From Streptomyces ficellus (GTDB lineage Bacteria; Actinomycetota; Actinomycetes; Streptomycetales; Streptomycetaceae): DNA of 53,832 bases. The translations under genes and the position numbers were made by a program. The notes below the pieces were generated by a model, which saw nothing but the letters and a program-made list of their open reading frames with translations, had not been told where the DNA came from and made no database searches. This document shows positions 16,409-23,675 of the stretch, one piece after another (within the stretch, counting starts at the first letter, position 1; each line of letters starts with the position of its first letter). The stretch spans positions 1 through 53,832 of the forward strand of contig NZ_JAUEPL010000049.1 of assembly GCF_030406405.1 (NCBI RefSeq), written 5' to 3'.

Positions 16409-16876
16409 TCAGTTCCGCACCTGCACCGCCCGCGAGAGGCGGTCGTGCAGTCCGCGGCCGTCGCGGTCCCAGATGAGCGCGGGAATGGCGAGGCACAGCA
16501 GGGCGCTGCGCACGGCGACCCGTCCGAGACCCAGCCGCTCGCCGTCGACCGAGATGACGCGCAGACCGAGCAGCCGCTTACCGGGCGTGCTGCCGACCGT
16601 GCCGACGGTGAGCACGTTGAGTACGAAGAGGACGACCACGGCCCAGTTGCCGGCGGCCGCCTGGTCACCCCGCGCGATCAGGCCGTATGCGATCACCATG
16701 CACAGGGTCCAGTCGATGAACAGGGCGCCGAACCGCCGCCCGAGCGGCGCGATGGAACCGGGGCCCTCCTGCGGCAGACCGAGCCGTTGACCCCGGTAGC
16801 CGAAGTCGGCACCCATCTCCTCGGCTGCCGCGCGCGGCCCGGAGAGCCACGATCCGATTGCTTGCCTGTTGTCCAC
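16409..16876 (-). CDS. RDD-family membrane protein
   Basis: A 155-residue protein with an N-terminal soluble stretch of about 45 residues and a C-terminal RDD domain of three hydrophobic segments (LFIDWTLCMVIAYGLI, AVVVLFVLNVLTVGTVG, VRSALLCLAIPALIW). The characteristic R/D residues are in LGRRFGALFID, GSTPGKRLLGLRV and WDRDGRGLHDRLS. RDD proteins are thought to help ion or solute movement. This lineage is conserved beside glnA in actinobacteria. GTG at 16876 is the most likely start (MDNRQAIGSW). It is divergent from glnA across 209 bp that contains the GlnR box, so its expression may also respond to nitrogen. Confidence 0.88.
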   Translation of the reverse strand: MDNRQAIGSWLSGPRAAAEEMGADFGYRGQRLGLPQEGPGSIAPLGRRFGALFIDWTLCMVIAYGLIARGDQAAAGNWAVVVLFVLNVLTVGTVGSTPGKRLLGLRVISVDGERLGLGRVAVRSALLCLAIPALIWDRDGRGLHDRLSRAVQVRN

Positions 16877-16949
16877 CCGTCCACGGTACTGCGACCGCTT
16901 TCGATCACTTCGACCCGGGTCTGTTCGCGCGCACAAGCCCCCGCGCCGG

Positions 16950-16987
16950 TTAACTTGGTCGAAACAAATGGGTCACGCTTGAGAAAT
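16950..16987 (+). promoter_or_regulatory. GlnR box of glnA
   Basis: Four half-sites lie at exact 11-bp steps: TTAAC (16950), GAAAC (16961), GTCAC (16972) and GAAAT (16983). This matches the described Streptomyces GlnR consensus of alternating gTnAc and GaAAc half-sites separated by 6 bp. A -10-like TAGGGT follows at 16998-17003. GlnR activates glnA at low nitrogen in relatives. Confidence 0.88.
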
Positions 16988-17085
16988 CCCGCGTCCCTAG
17001 GGTCAGAACCAGCGTGTGCCACCGCACTGGCCGCACGACCGAGCTACAACCCCGCCCTCCCCTGGGTGGGAGTAGGAGGAGTTGG

Positions 17086-18495
17086 ATGTTCCAGAACGCC
17101 GATGACGCCAAGAAGTTCATCGCGGACGAGGACGTCAAGTTCGTCGACGTCCGGTTCTGCGACCTGCCGGGCGTGATGCAGCACTTCACGATCCCGGCCA
17201 AGGCGTTCGACCCGGCCGAGGAGCTGGCCTTCGACGGCTCGTCGATCCGTGGTTTCCAGGCCATTCACGAGTCGGACATGGCGCTGCGCCCCGACCTGTC
17301 GACGGCCCGTGTGGACCCGTTCCGCCGTGACAAGACGCTGAACATCAACTTCTTCATCCACGACCCGATCACGGGCGAGCAGTACAGCCGCGACCCGCGC
17401 AACATCGCCAAGAAGGCCGAGGCCTACCTCGCCTCCACCGGCATCGCGGACACCGCGTTCTTCGGCCCCGAGGCCGAGTTCTACGTCTTCGACTCGGTGC
17501 GGTTCAACACCACGGCCAACGAGGGCTTCTACCACATCGACTCCGAGGCCGGCGCCTGGAACACCGGTGCGCTGGAGGACAACCGCGGCTACAAGGTCCG
17601 CTACAAGGGCGGCTACTTCCCGGCCCCGCCGGTCGACCACTTCGCCGACCTGCGCGCCGAGATCTCCCTGGAGCTGGAGCGCTCCGGCCTCCAGGTCGAG
17701 CGCCAGCACCACGAGGTGGGCACCGCCGGCCAGGCCGAGATCAACTACAAGTTCAACACGCTGCTGGCCGCGGCCGACGACCTGATGCTCTTCAAGTACA
17801 TCGTGAAGAACGTCGCCTGGCGCAACGGCAAGACCGCGACCTTCATGCCCAAGCCGATCTTCGGCGACAACGGCTCCGGCATGCACGTCCACCAGTCCCT
17901 GTGGCAGGGCGGCGAGCCGCTCTTCTACGACGAGCAGGGCTACGCGGGCCTGTCGGACACCGCCCGCTACTACATCGGCGGCATCCTCAAGCACGCCCCG
18001 TCCCTCCTCGCCTTCACCAACCCGACGGTGAACTCCTACCACCGCCTGGTCCCCGGCTTCGAGGCCCCGGTCAACCTGGTCTACTCGCAGCGCAACCGCT
18101 CCGCGGCGATGCGCATCCCGATCACGGGCTCGAACCCGAAGGCCAAGCGCGTCGAATTCCGCGCCCCGGACCCGTCCTCGAACCCGTACCTGGCCTTCTC
18201 GGCCCTGCTGCTGGCGGGCCTCGACGGCATCAAGAACAAGATCGAGCCGGCCGAGCCGATCGACAAGGACCTCTACGAGCTCGCCCCCGAAGAGCACGCG
18301 GGCGTCCCCCAGGTCCCGACCGACCTCTCCTCCGTCCTGACCGCCCTGGAGGAGGACAACGAGTACCTCCAGGCGGGCGGCGTCTTCACGTCCGACCTGA
18401 TCGAGACGTGGATCGACTACAAGCGCACCAAGGAAATCGCCCCGATCCAGCTCCGCCCGCACCCGCACGAGTTCGAGCTGTACTTCGACATCTAA
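17086..18495 (+). CDS. glnA: glutamine synthetase, type I (adenylylated form)
   Basis: GlnA makes glutamine from glutamate, ammonia and ATP as a cytoplasmic dodecamer. At 469 residues it is the standard bacterial GSI-beta size. It has the FDGSSIRGF N-terminal motif, the ATP-binding KPIFGDNGSGMHVHQS, the NPTVNSYHRLVPGFEAP loop, and the adenylylation site with Tyr397 in DKDLYEL, so activity should be regulated by GlnE. The ATG at 17086 has AGGAGG 8 bases upstream. Transcription is expected from the GlnR-controlled promoter at 16950-17003. A terminator at 18654 follows 158 bp after the stop. Confidence 0.98.
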   Translation: MFQNADDAKKFIADEDVKFVDVRFCDLPGVMQHFTIPAKAFDPAEELAFDGSSIRGFQAIHESDMALRPDLSTARVDPFRRDKTLNINFFIHDPITGEQYSRDPRNIAKKAEAYLASTGIADTAFFGPEAEFYVFDSVRFNTTANEGFYHIDSEAGAWNTGALEDNRGYKVRYKGGYFPAPPVDHFADLRAEISLELERSGLQVERQHHEVGTAGQAEINYKFNTLLAAADDLMLFKYIVKNVAWRNGKTATFMPKPIFGDNGSGMHVHQSLWQGGEPLFYDEQGYAGLSDTARYYIGGILKHAPSLLAFTNPTVNSYHRLVPGFEAPVNLVYSQRNRSAAMRIPITGSNPKAKRVEFRAPDPSSNPYLAFSALLLAGLDGIKNKIEPAEPIDKDLYELAPEEHAGVPQVPTDLSSVLTALEEDNEYLQAGGVFTSDLIETWIDYKRTKEIAPIQLRPHPHEFELYFDI

Positions 18496-18653
18496 GAGGC
18501 ATGGTCGGGCGACCTGGGCCGGACCCCTGTAAACAGGCTGTGACCTGGGAAAACCCTTCTCGGTAGTTCTCACTGTCACCGCCTGCCTTCCGCCCCCTTG
18601 TGCACCGCGTGCGCACCGCCCGGCCAACCCTCCGACTTGCTGTCAGAAACGCC

Positions 18654-18692
18654 GCGAGGGCCGCTACCCCAAAGCCGGGTAGCGGCCCTCGC
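18654..18692 (+). terminator. terminator downstream of glnA
   Basis: A perfect 16-bp stem (18654-18669 with 18677-18692) has a 7-base loop and is followed by GGTTTGT. Nothing recognisable lies between the glnA stop and this hairpin. Confidence 0.92.
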
Positions 18693-18695
18693 CGG

Positions 18696-18986
18696 TTTGT
18701 GGACAGCTACACCTGGACCGCTGCGGCGAACCTGCGTCAGCACCTGAAGAACTACCGGGGCGGTCGCGAGATCTCACGCTACGATGCCCGGCCAGGCGAC
18801 GTGATCTTCGGCTACTACACCTCTTCCAAGAGGTGGAACCACACCGGGGTCGTCACCGCGGCCAAGGGAGGCAACATCAGCATCACCCAGCACGGCCGCA
18901 AGACCCACACCACTCTCAACCAGTGGTTCAAGGGCAACAAGCACCTCAGCGCCATCAGCATCATCCGACCGGGGAAGCGCAGTTGA
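18696..18986 (+). pseudogene. 5'-truncated Amidase_6-type domain remnant
   Basis: From just past the glnA terminator the frame reads VDSYTWTAAANLRQHLKNY, then ISRYDARPGDVIFGYY, NHTGVVTAAKGGNISITQHG and SIIRP. This is the C-terminal half of the putative amidase domain (Amidase_6, NlpC/P60-like), including the GDVIF strand, the conserved His of NHTGVV and the TQH motif. The catalytic Cys part (NCTNF-type) and any signal peptide are missing. The frame is open back to a GTG at 18600, but that stretch is the terminator hairpin itself and has no protein character. I therefore call it a 3' remnant left by deletion. Its stop overlaps the start of the next gene, preserving an old operon joint. Confidence 0.75.
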
Positions 18987-19432
18987 GCCGGGCGCGCCGA
19001 TCGGTGTGGCTGGTGGGAGCACTCGTGCTGCTGCTCGGCGGCTGCGACGCCCTGTCCACCGACAAGACCCCCGATCGTGTAAAGGACGGCACCGCCGAGC
19101 TCGACCTGACCGTCACCGGGCGCCCCACCCCCGGCAGCCTCGCCACCGCCGAGCATGTCCTGGCCCGCCTCAAGGCCCGCGACGCCAATGGCCTGGCCGA
19201 GGTGGCAGGGGAGGACAGTGGCACCGAGGAGGAAGCGAAGCGCTGGGTGGCCCGCTGGGGTGACGCCGCCCAGCGCCCCGCCACGGCGGACTTCGCCCTG
19301 GGTGAGCAGGAAGCCTCCGTGGACGTCCGTTTCGCCGGTGAACGCTCCACGTTGTCACTTCTGCTCCTGCCGAAGGACGAGGAGACCCCTTACGACGACA
19401 GGTTCGTGGTCGTTCTCCGGAAGGACCGGTGA
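18983..19432 (+). CDS. small secreted lipoprotein
   Basis: A 149-residue protein with a lipoprotein signal peptide (RARRSVWLVGALVLLLGGC, Cys21). The mature part is acidic with a DLTVTGRPTPGS strand, the helix LATAEHVLARLKARD and a C-terminal beta-rich part ending DDRFVVVLRKDR. No named domain is recognised. The TTG at 18983 overlaps the stop of the truncated amidase frame (TTGA) and has GGGGAA upstream, indicating translational coupling. GTG at 19004 would also keep the lipobox. With its partner cut down and a terminator just upstream, expression is doubtful unless an unseen promoter exists. Confidence 0.7.
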   Translation: MSRARRSVWLVGALVLLLGGCDALSTDKTPDRVKDGTAELDLTVTGRPTPGSLATAEHVLARLKARDANGLAEVAGEDSGTEEEAKRWVARWGDAAQRPATADFALGEQEASVDVRFAGERSTLSLLLLPKDEETPYDDRFVVVLRKDR

Positions 19433-19486
19433 GGTGATGACCAAGGGTCCCACCGGACACACGGCTGATCACAGAGGTCGCCGCAG

Positions 19487-19509
19487 CGCCTGATCGTAAC
19501 GATCAGGCG
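19487..19509 (+). terminator. hairpin after the lipoprotein gene
   Basis: CGCCTGATCG, loop TAA, CGATCAGGCG: a perfect 10-bp stem 54 bp downstream of the lipoprotein stop. Confidence 0.75.
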
Positions 19510-19558
19510 GCTCGTGGCTCACGCAAGCGCTCGGCTGGGACCGCGGTCGGCTGCGAGG

Positions 19559-19593
19559 CCGTGCCCGCCGGCCTGGGAGGGCGGCGGGCACGG
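19559..19593. terminator. hairpin between convergent genes
   Basis: CCGTGCCCGCCG pairs with CGGCGGGCACGG (19559-19570 and 19582-19593), 20 bp from the stop of the convergent gene at 19614. It probably serves that gene. Confidence 0.8.
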
Positions 19594-19613
19594 GACGCGC
19601 AGGTGGTCAGTGG

Positions 19614-19889
19614 TCAGCGGCTGGAGTGGATCAGCGCGCGGACCATCCGGCAGGTGGTGTCGGACGGCGGGTGGATTCCGAGGCGCTCCGCCGTGCTCCG
19701 TATCGTGTCGTTGTCAGCCTTCGACGGGTGGTAGACGCCCGAGTCGAGCAGGGCGATCGCCAGCCGCATGGCCTTGAGGCGGCGGTTGTGGGAGACGTAC
19801 CACTCGCGGGGCCGTCCCGCCGGCAGTGGCTTCTTCTGCAGGGGCTTCCAGGGTTCGAGGGGCAGTGTCGTGAGTGCGGCAACGGCCAT
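19614..19889 (-). CDS. small conserved hypothetical protein
   Basis: A 91-residue basic protein: LPLEPWKPLQKKPLPAGRP, then EWYVSHNRRLKAMRLAIALLD and a C-terminal ADNDTIRSTAERLGIHPPSD segment that looks like a small helical unit. No signal peptide. I do not recognise a named family. The ATG at 19889 is preceded by an excellent AGGAGG 6 bases upstream, which strongly supports expression. It stands alone between two convergent or divergent neighbours and has its own hairpin terminator. A DNA-binding or adaptor role is conceivable from its size and charge but is not shown. Confidence 0.75.
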   Translation of the reverse strand: MAVAALTTLPLEPWKPLQKKPLPAGRPREWYVSHNRRLKAMRLAIALLDSGVYHPSKADNDTIRSTAERLGIHPPSDTTCRMVRALIHSSR

Positions 19890-20021
19890 CGGCGACCTCC
19901 TGGTACGGGTGTGGGGACCCTCCCCCGGGCCCTCACGAACTCCCTCCATTTTACCGGCCACCACTGACAATCGGACCTGGTCGGCGCCGGTTTGAGGGGG
20001 TGTGGGAGTACGGTGACCGGC

Positions 20022-20384
20022 ATGGAGATCTGGATCAATCCCGCCTGTTCCAAGTGCCGTGGCGCGCTCAAGCTGCTCGACGAGGAAGGGGCGGAGTACA
20101 CCGTCCGCCGCTATCTGGAGGAGGTGCCGTCCCGCGAGGAGATCCGGGACGTGCTGGACCGGCTCGGCCTCGAACCGTGGGACATCACCCGCACCCAGGA
20201 AGCCGCCGCCAAGGAGCTCGGGCTCAAGGAGTGGCCGCGCGAAGCCGGTGCGCGCGAGCGGTGGATCACGGCACTGGTGGAACACCCGAAGCTGATCCAG
20301 CGCCCGATCATCACCGCCGACGACGGTACGGCGGTGGTGGCACGGACGGACGAAGCGGTCCGCGACGCGCTGAGCCGTTCGTAA
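20022..20384 (+). CDS. ArsC/Spx-family protein (arsenate reductase-like)
   Basis: A 120-residue thioredoxin-fold protein. The N-terminal INPACSKCRGAL motif places Cys9 and Cys12 in a CxxC pair, followed by the typical KLLDEEGAEYTVRRYLEE strand-helix. RPIITADDG near residue 90 is the standard family segment with the cis-Pro region. The CxxC form is more like the YffB/Spx branch than single-Cys ArsC, so true arsenate reduction is not certain. No arsenic transport or ArsR genes are nearby. The ATG at 20022 gives the normal N-terminus. It probably works in cytoplasmic thiol redox chemistry. Confidence 0.88.
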   Translation: MEIWINPACSKCRGALKLLDEEGAEYTVRRYLEEVPSREEIRDVLDRLGLEPWDITRTQEAAAKELGLKEWPREAGARERWITALVEHPKLIQRPIITADDGTAVVARTDEAVRDALSRS

Positions 20385-20479
20385 CCTCCGGGATAGCAGC
20401 GGGGGTTGAGAAGAAGCGCTTCGCCACTCGTACGTAGGGGCACACGGAACCGATCCGGCCGCCCGCTCGCGGTGCGGCC

Positions 20480-20495
20480 GGGGACAGGAGTCCCC
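20480..20495 (+). promoter_or_regulatory. ribosome-binding site displayed in a hairpin loop
   Basis: GGGGA-CAGGAG-TCCCC: the Shine-Dalgarno AGGAG sits in the 6-base loop of a 5-bp GC-rich stem, 10 bases before the GTG at 20501. Such a structure could modulate translation of the secreted protein. Confidence 0.45.
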
Positions 20496-20500
20496 CCAAC

Positions 20501-21190
20501 GTGTCACGGAAGAAAACCCTCAGCGGTAAGAAGAAGCTCGCCCTGCTCGTCGGCGCGGTCGCGATGGTCGGCGGCACGGCGGTGGTGATGACCGGGACCA
20601 GCCAGGCGTCCGTCGCCTGCGACGGGCTGGCCACCGCACTGCGCAACAACGAGCAGTTCATCGCCGGCCAGCGCGCCGATCCCGACGCCCAGTCAGCGGC
20701 CCGGATCGCCAACCGGCAGGCGGTCATCGAGGAGATCAAGCGCAAGCAGGCCGCCTCCGGCTGCCAGGCCGGGCAGGGAGGCCGGGCCGAGGCGGGCGCC
20801 GGGGCCGGGGCCGGCGCGGGGGCCGGGGCCGGCGCGGGGGCCCAAAGCCAGGCTCCAGGGGGCGGCCCCAGTGCTCAGCCGCCCGGGCAGGGCCAGCAGG
20901 CCGGTGGCGAAGGGGGCGAGGCGGGCCAGGCCGGTCAGGCGGGCGAGGTGGTCTGTGCCGGTTCCACGGTGACCCTGTCGGGTGAGGGCGGCGCGCCGGC
21001 CGCGTCCAGCAACCAGTTCCCGATCGGTACGAAGCTGAAGGTGACCAACCTGGACAACGCCAAGTCCACGACCGTCGAGGTGAGGTCCACGTCCGGGAGC
21101 TGCGCCCTGCTGAACAACGCGGCCTTCGAGCAGGTGCGTGAGCCCGGCAAGTTCCTGATCCGCAAGGCCCGCATCGAGCGCGTCGGCTGA
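20501..21190 (+). CDS. secreted protein with Gly/Ala repeat linker and C-terminal beta domain
   Basis: A 229-residue exported protein. A Lys-rich n-region and hydrophobic core end at about residue 37 (TSQASVA). The mature N-terminus is a helical segment between two cysteines (ACDGL to GCQAG, about residues 39-90). Then comes a low-complexity Gly/Ala/Gln linker (about 91-147, with repeated AGAG). The C-terminal domain (VVCAGSTVTLSGEGG, SNQFPIGTKLKVTN, TTVEV, SGSCALLN) resembles a double-psi beta-barrel/RlpA-like fold, without the full catalytic set. The GTG at 20501 follows AGGAG held in a hairpin loop. The overall plan repeats in the DUF1996 protein at 27175. A cell-wall or matrix role is inferred only. 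Confidence 0.75.
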   Translation: MSRKKTLSGKKKLALLVGAVAMVGGTAVVMTGTSQASVACDGLATALRNNEQFIAGQRADPDAQSAARIANRQAVIEEIKRKQAASGCQAGQGGRAEAGAGAGAGAGAGAGAGAQSQAPGGGPSAQPPGQGQQAGGEGGEAGQAGQAGEVVCAGSTVTLSGEGGAPAASSNQFPIGTKLKVTNLDNAKSTTVEVRSTSGSCALLNNAAFEQVREPGKFLIRKARIERVG

Positions 21191-21212
21191 CGGGCGCCGT
21201 ACACAGGGCCGC

Positions 21213-21246
21213 GGAGGCGCGGCTTCAGTCGGCGAGCCGCGCCTCC
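21213..21246. terminator. bidirectional terminator overlapping a coding end
   Basis: GGAGGCGCGGCT pairs with AGCCGCGCCTCC (21213-21224 and 21235-21246), loop 10. The right arm encodes the last residues of the oxidoreductase on the minus strand, so the hairpin serves the plus-strand gene ending at 21190 and lies inside the convergent gene's 3' end. Confidence 0.85.
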
Positions 21247-22193
21247 GCCTGCGCCTCCGCCTGCGCCTCCGCTTCCGCTTCCGCTTCCGCTTCCGCCAGG
21301 ATCTCCGTCACCCGCAGCCCGAACCGTACGTCGCAGGGGTGCGCCCGGCCGCTGCGTACCGCCCCCAGCAGCCCGTCCACCGCCGCCCCGAACGAGCCGA
21401 CCGCGTCCGCCCATGAGGGCATCACCGCCCGCCCGTGATCGCCGAACAGCGCGATGCCCGCGTTCGCGGCCTTCGCCGGGGCGCTCAGGCTCAGCGTCAC
21501 CGTGCTGCCCGCGCCCGACGCGTGGCCCAGCACCAGGTGCCGGGTGTCCCCCGCGCCCGTCACGGACGCCGACACCCCGGTCACATCGCCCAGCACGGGC
21601 AGCAGGACCGACAGCACGTGCGGGCCCACGTCCCACAGCCCTCCCTTCTCGCGGCGCCAGGGCGACGCGGCGTACGCACTGGCCGACGCTCCGGTCGAGA
21701 CGCCGGCCGACGCGCCGGCCGGCCCGGGCGGGAACAGCGCGCCGAGCCAGTGCGCCTGCGCCAGGTACCAGCCGCCCAGCGCCGCCTGCTCCTCGATCCA
21801 CGGGGCGGTGTCCGCGGCGAACCGCAGCGTGCAGAACACGACGGACGCCACCCCCGCCTTGCCCGCGGCCTCCGCCACCTCCCGCGCGGCCGCCACGCTC
21901 GTCGCGACCGGCTTGTCCAGCAGCAGATGGCACCCGGCCGCCGCGGCCCGCGCGGCCAGCGGCGCCTGGACGTCCGGCGGCAGCGCGAACGCGACCGCGT
22001 CGCTCGCCGCCAGCAACGCGTCCACGTCGTCGTACGCCCGCGTCCCATGGGCTGCGGCGAGCGCGGCCGCCGCCTCCGGGCGTCTCCCCCACACGCCGCT
22101 GAAGGCGATGCCGGGGTGCGCGGCGAGCGCGGGGGCGTGGGTGCGTCCGGCCCAGGGGCCAGTGCCGAGGAGTCCGATGCGCGGCTTGGTCAT
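21225..22193 (-). CDS. Gfo/Idh/MocA-family NAD(P)-dependent oxidoreductase
   Basis: A 322-residue protein. The Rossmann motif GLLGTGPWAGRTHAPAL lies at residues 7-23. The family's central catalytic EKP element appears as LLLDKPVATS with Asp in place of Glu, near residue 94. The C-terminal alpha/beta domain has the GGLWDVGPHVL segment typical of sugar dehydrogenases. It likely oxidises or reduces a sugar or cyclitol in the cytoplasm. The tail (AEAEAEAEAQ repeat) is low-complexity, encoded by 6 and 12-bp repeats, and overlaps a terminator. The ATG at 22193 gives the normal N-terminus. It is divergent from glnII with 341 bp between, and the GlnR box is on the glnII side. Confidence 0.92.
   Translation of the reverse strand: MTKPRIGLLGTGPWAGRTHAPALAAHPGIAFSGVWGRRPEAAAALAAAHGTRAYDDVDALLAASDAVAFALPPDVQAPLAARAAAAGCHLLLDKPVATSVAAAREVAEAAGKAGVASVVFCTLRFAADTAPWIEEQAALGGWYLAQAHWLGALFPPGPAGASAGVSTGASASAYAASPWRREKGGLWDVGPHVLSVLLPVLGDVTGVSASVTGAGDTRHLVLGHASGAGSTVTLSLSAPAKAANAGIALFGDHGRAVMPSWADAVGSFGAAVDGLLGAVRSGRAHPCDVRFGLRVTEILAEAEAEAEAEAQAEAQAEARLAD
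21241..21297 (-). repeat. 6/12-bp repeats coding an Ala-Glu tail
   Basis: GCCTCC/GCCTGC units give way to GCTTCC units. They encode the AE/AQ tail of the oxidoreductase and partly form the terminator arm. Confidence 0.85.
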
Positions 22194-22440
22194 GCCCGCC
22201 AGTCTGCCCTTCGTATCCGTGTTCCATATCCGTCTTCGTATCCGCCTCCATGCTCTGCGGGCGTCCGCGAGCGCGGCGCATGGAAGCCTCGTATACGACG
22301 CCCACGGCTGCCGCCGGGATTCCCGCCGGGCCGCCCGGAGCGGCACATCGGCGAGCTGGTCACCGACCGCGAGGGCCGCGCCGTCCACCTGCCTGCCCCC
22401 AGGGCCGGCAGGCCGCGACCGGCAGGTGGGCCGGACAGGA

Positions 22441-22478
22441 GTAACACGGGGTTCACACATGGGCAACGGCCGGGAAAT
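22441..22478 (+). promoter_or_regulatory. GlnR box of glnII
   Basis: GTAAC (22441), TTCAC (22452), GCAAC (22463) and GAAAT (22474) follow exact 11-bp steps, as in the glnA box. TTCAC is the weakest half-site. The rest of the 341-bp spacer (22194-22440) holds only short GTATCCG repeats near 22210-22245 and GC-rich small hairpins. No gene is seen there. Confidence 0.82.
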
Positions 22479-22534
22479 CCCGTATTGCGAAGCTGCGCGG
22501 CAAAGCGCTGCACTTGTAGAGGATGAGGCCCCCC

Positions 22535-23569
22535 GTGACCACCATCAAGGCTGAGTACATCTGGATCGACGGCACCGAGCCGACCGCCAAGCTTCGCTCG
22601 AAGACGAAGATACTGACGGGCCCGGCCGCCGATGTCGCCGAGCTGCCCATCTGGGGCTTCGACGGGTCCAGCACCAACCAGGCCGAGGGCCACGCCTCCG
22701 ACCGCGTACTGAAGCCGGTCTTCTCCTGCCCCGACCCGATCCGCGGCGGGGACCACATCCTGGTGATGTGCGAGGTCCTGAACACGGACATGACCCCGCA
22801 CGAGTCCAACACGCGTGCCGCGCTGGCCGAGGTCGCGGAGAAGTTCGCCACGCAGGAGCCGATCTTCGGCATCGAGCAGGAGTACACCTTCTTCAAGGGC
22901 TCCCGCCCGCTCGGCTTCCCCGAGGGCGGCTTCCCGGCCGCGCAGGGCGGCTACTACTGCGGTGTCGGCTCGGACGAGATCTTCGGCCGTGACGTCGTCG
23001 AGGCGCACCTGGAGAACTGCCTCAAGGCGGGCCTGGGCATCTCCGGCATCAACGCCGAGGTCATGCCGGGCCAGTGGGAGTTCCAGGTCGGCCCGCTGGC
23101 GCCGCTGGAGGTCTCCGATCAGCTGTGGATCGCGCGCTGGCTGCTCTACCGCACCGCCGAGGACTTCGACATCTCCGCCACCCTCGACCCGAAGCCGGTC
23201 AAGGGCGACTGGAACGGCGCAGGCGCGCACACCAACTTCTCCACCAAGGCGATGCGCGAGGGGTACGACGCGATCATCACCGCGTGCGAGGCGCTGGGCG
23301 AGGGCTCCAAGCCGATGGACCACGTCAAGAACTACGGCGCGGGCATCGACGACCGCCTGACCGGCCTGCACGAGACCGCCCCGTGGAACGAGTACAGCTA
23401 CGGCGTCTCCGACCGCGGCGCCTCGGTCCGCATCCCGTGGCAGGTCGAGAAGGACGGCAAGGGCTACATCGAGGACCGCCGCCCGAACGCCAACGTCGAC
23501 CCGTACACGGTGACCCGCCTGCTGGTGGACACCTGCTGCTCGGCCCTGGAGAAGGCCGGCCAGGTCTGA
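22535..23569 (+). CDS. glnII: glutamine synthetase, type II (eukaryote-like)
   Basis: A 344-residue GSII enzyme, an octameric heat-labile form typical of Streptomyces and rhizobia. Signatures are KAEYIWIDGTEPTAKLRSKT at the N-terminus, WGFDGSSTNQAEG, IFGIEQEYTFF, the ATP-binding KPVKGDWNGAGAHTNFSTK and the C-terminal DRRPNANVDPY. There is no adenylylation site, so control is mainly transcriptional through the GlnR box. The GTG at 22535 (MTTIKAEYIW) fits known GlnII starts, with AGAGGA upstream. ATG at 22523 is in frame but lacks spacing for a ribosome site. A terminator follows. Confidence 0.97.
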   Translation: MTTIKAEYIWIDGTEPTAKLRSKTKILTGPAADVAELPIWGFDGSSTNQAEGHASDRVLKPVFSCPDPIRGGDHILVMCEVLNTDMTPHESNTRAALAEVAEKFATQEPIFGIEQEYTFFKGSRPLGFPEGGFPAAQGGYYCGVGSDEIFGRDVVEAHLENCLKAGLGISGINAEVMPGQWEFQVGPLAPLEVSDQLWIARWLLYRTAEDFDISATLDPKPVKGDWNGAGAHTNFSTKAMREGYDAIITACEALGEGSKPMDHVKNYGAGIDDRLTGLHETAPWNEYSYGVSDRGASVRIPWQVEKDGKGYIEDRRPNANVDPYTVTRLLVDTCCSALEKAGQV

Positions 23570-23588
23570 TCCGCCACACCCTCGTACG

Positions 23589-23626
23589 CCGGAGGGCGCC
23601 CACCGTTCGCGGTGGGCGCCCTTCGG
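23589..23626 (+). terminator. terminator after glnII
   Basis: A 17-bp stem with one G-U pair and a TTCG loop (left 23589-23605, right 23610-23626) lies 20 bp after the stop. Confidence 0.93.
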
Positions 23627-23675
23627 CGTGGTGACTGTCGCGGTCACTGTCAGTGGCGTCTGTCAGAGTGGCCTC

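Noticed and set aside
18600..18695. N-terminal part of the open frame leading into the amidase remnant
   Set aside because: These codons are the glnA terminator hairpin and spacer. There is no Shine-Dalgarno before the GTG at 18600 and no signal peptide, so I did not treat it as a real start.
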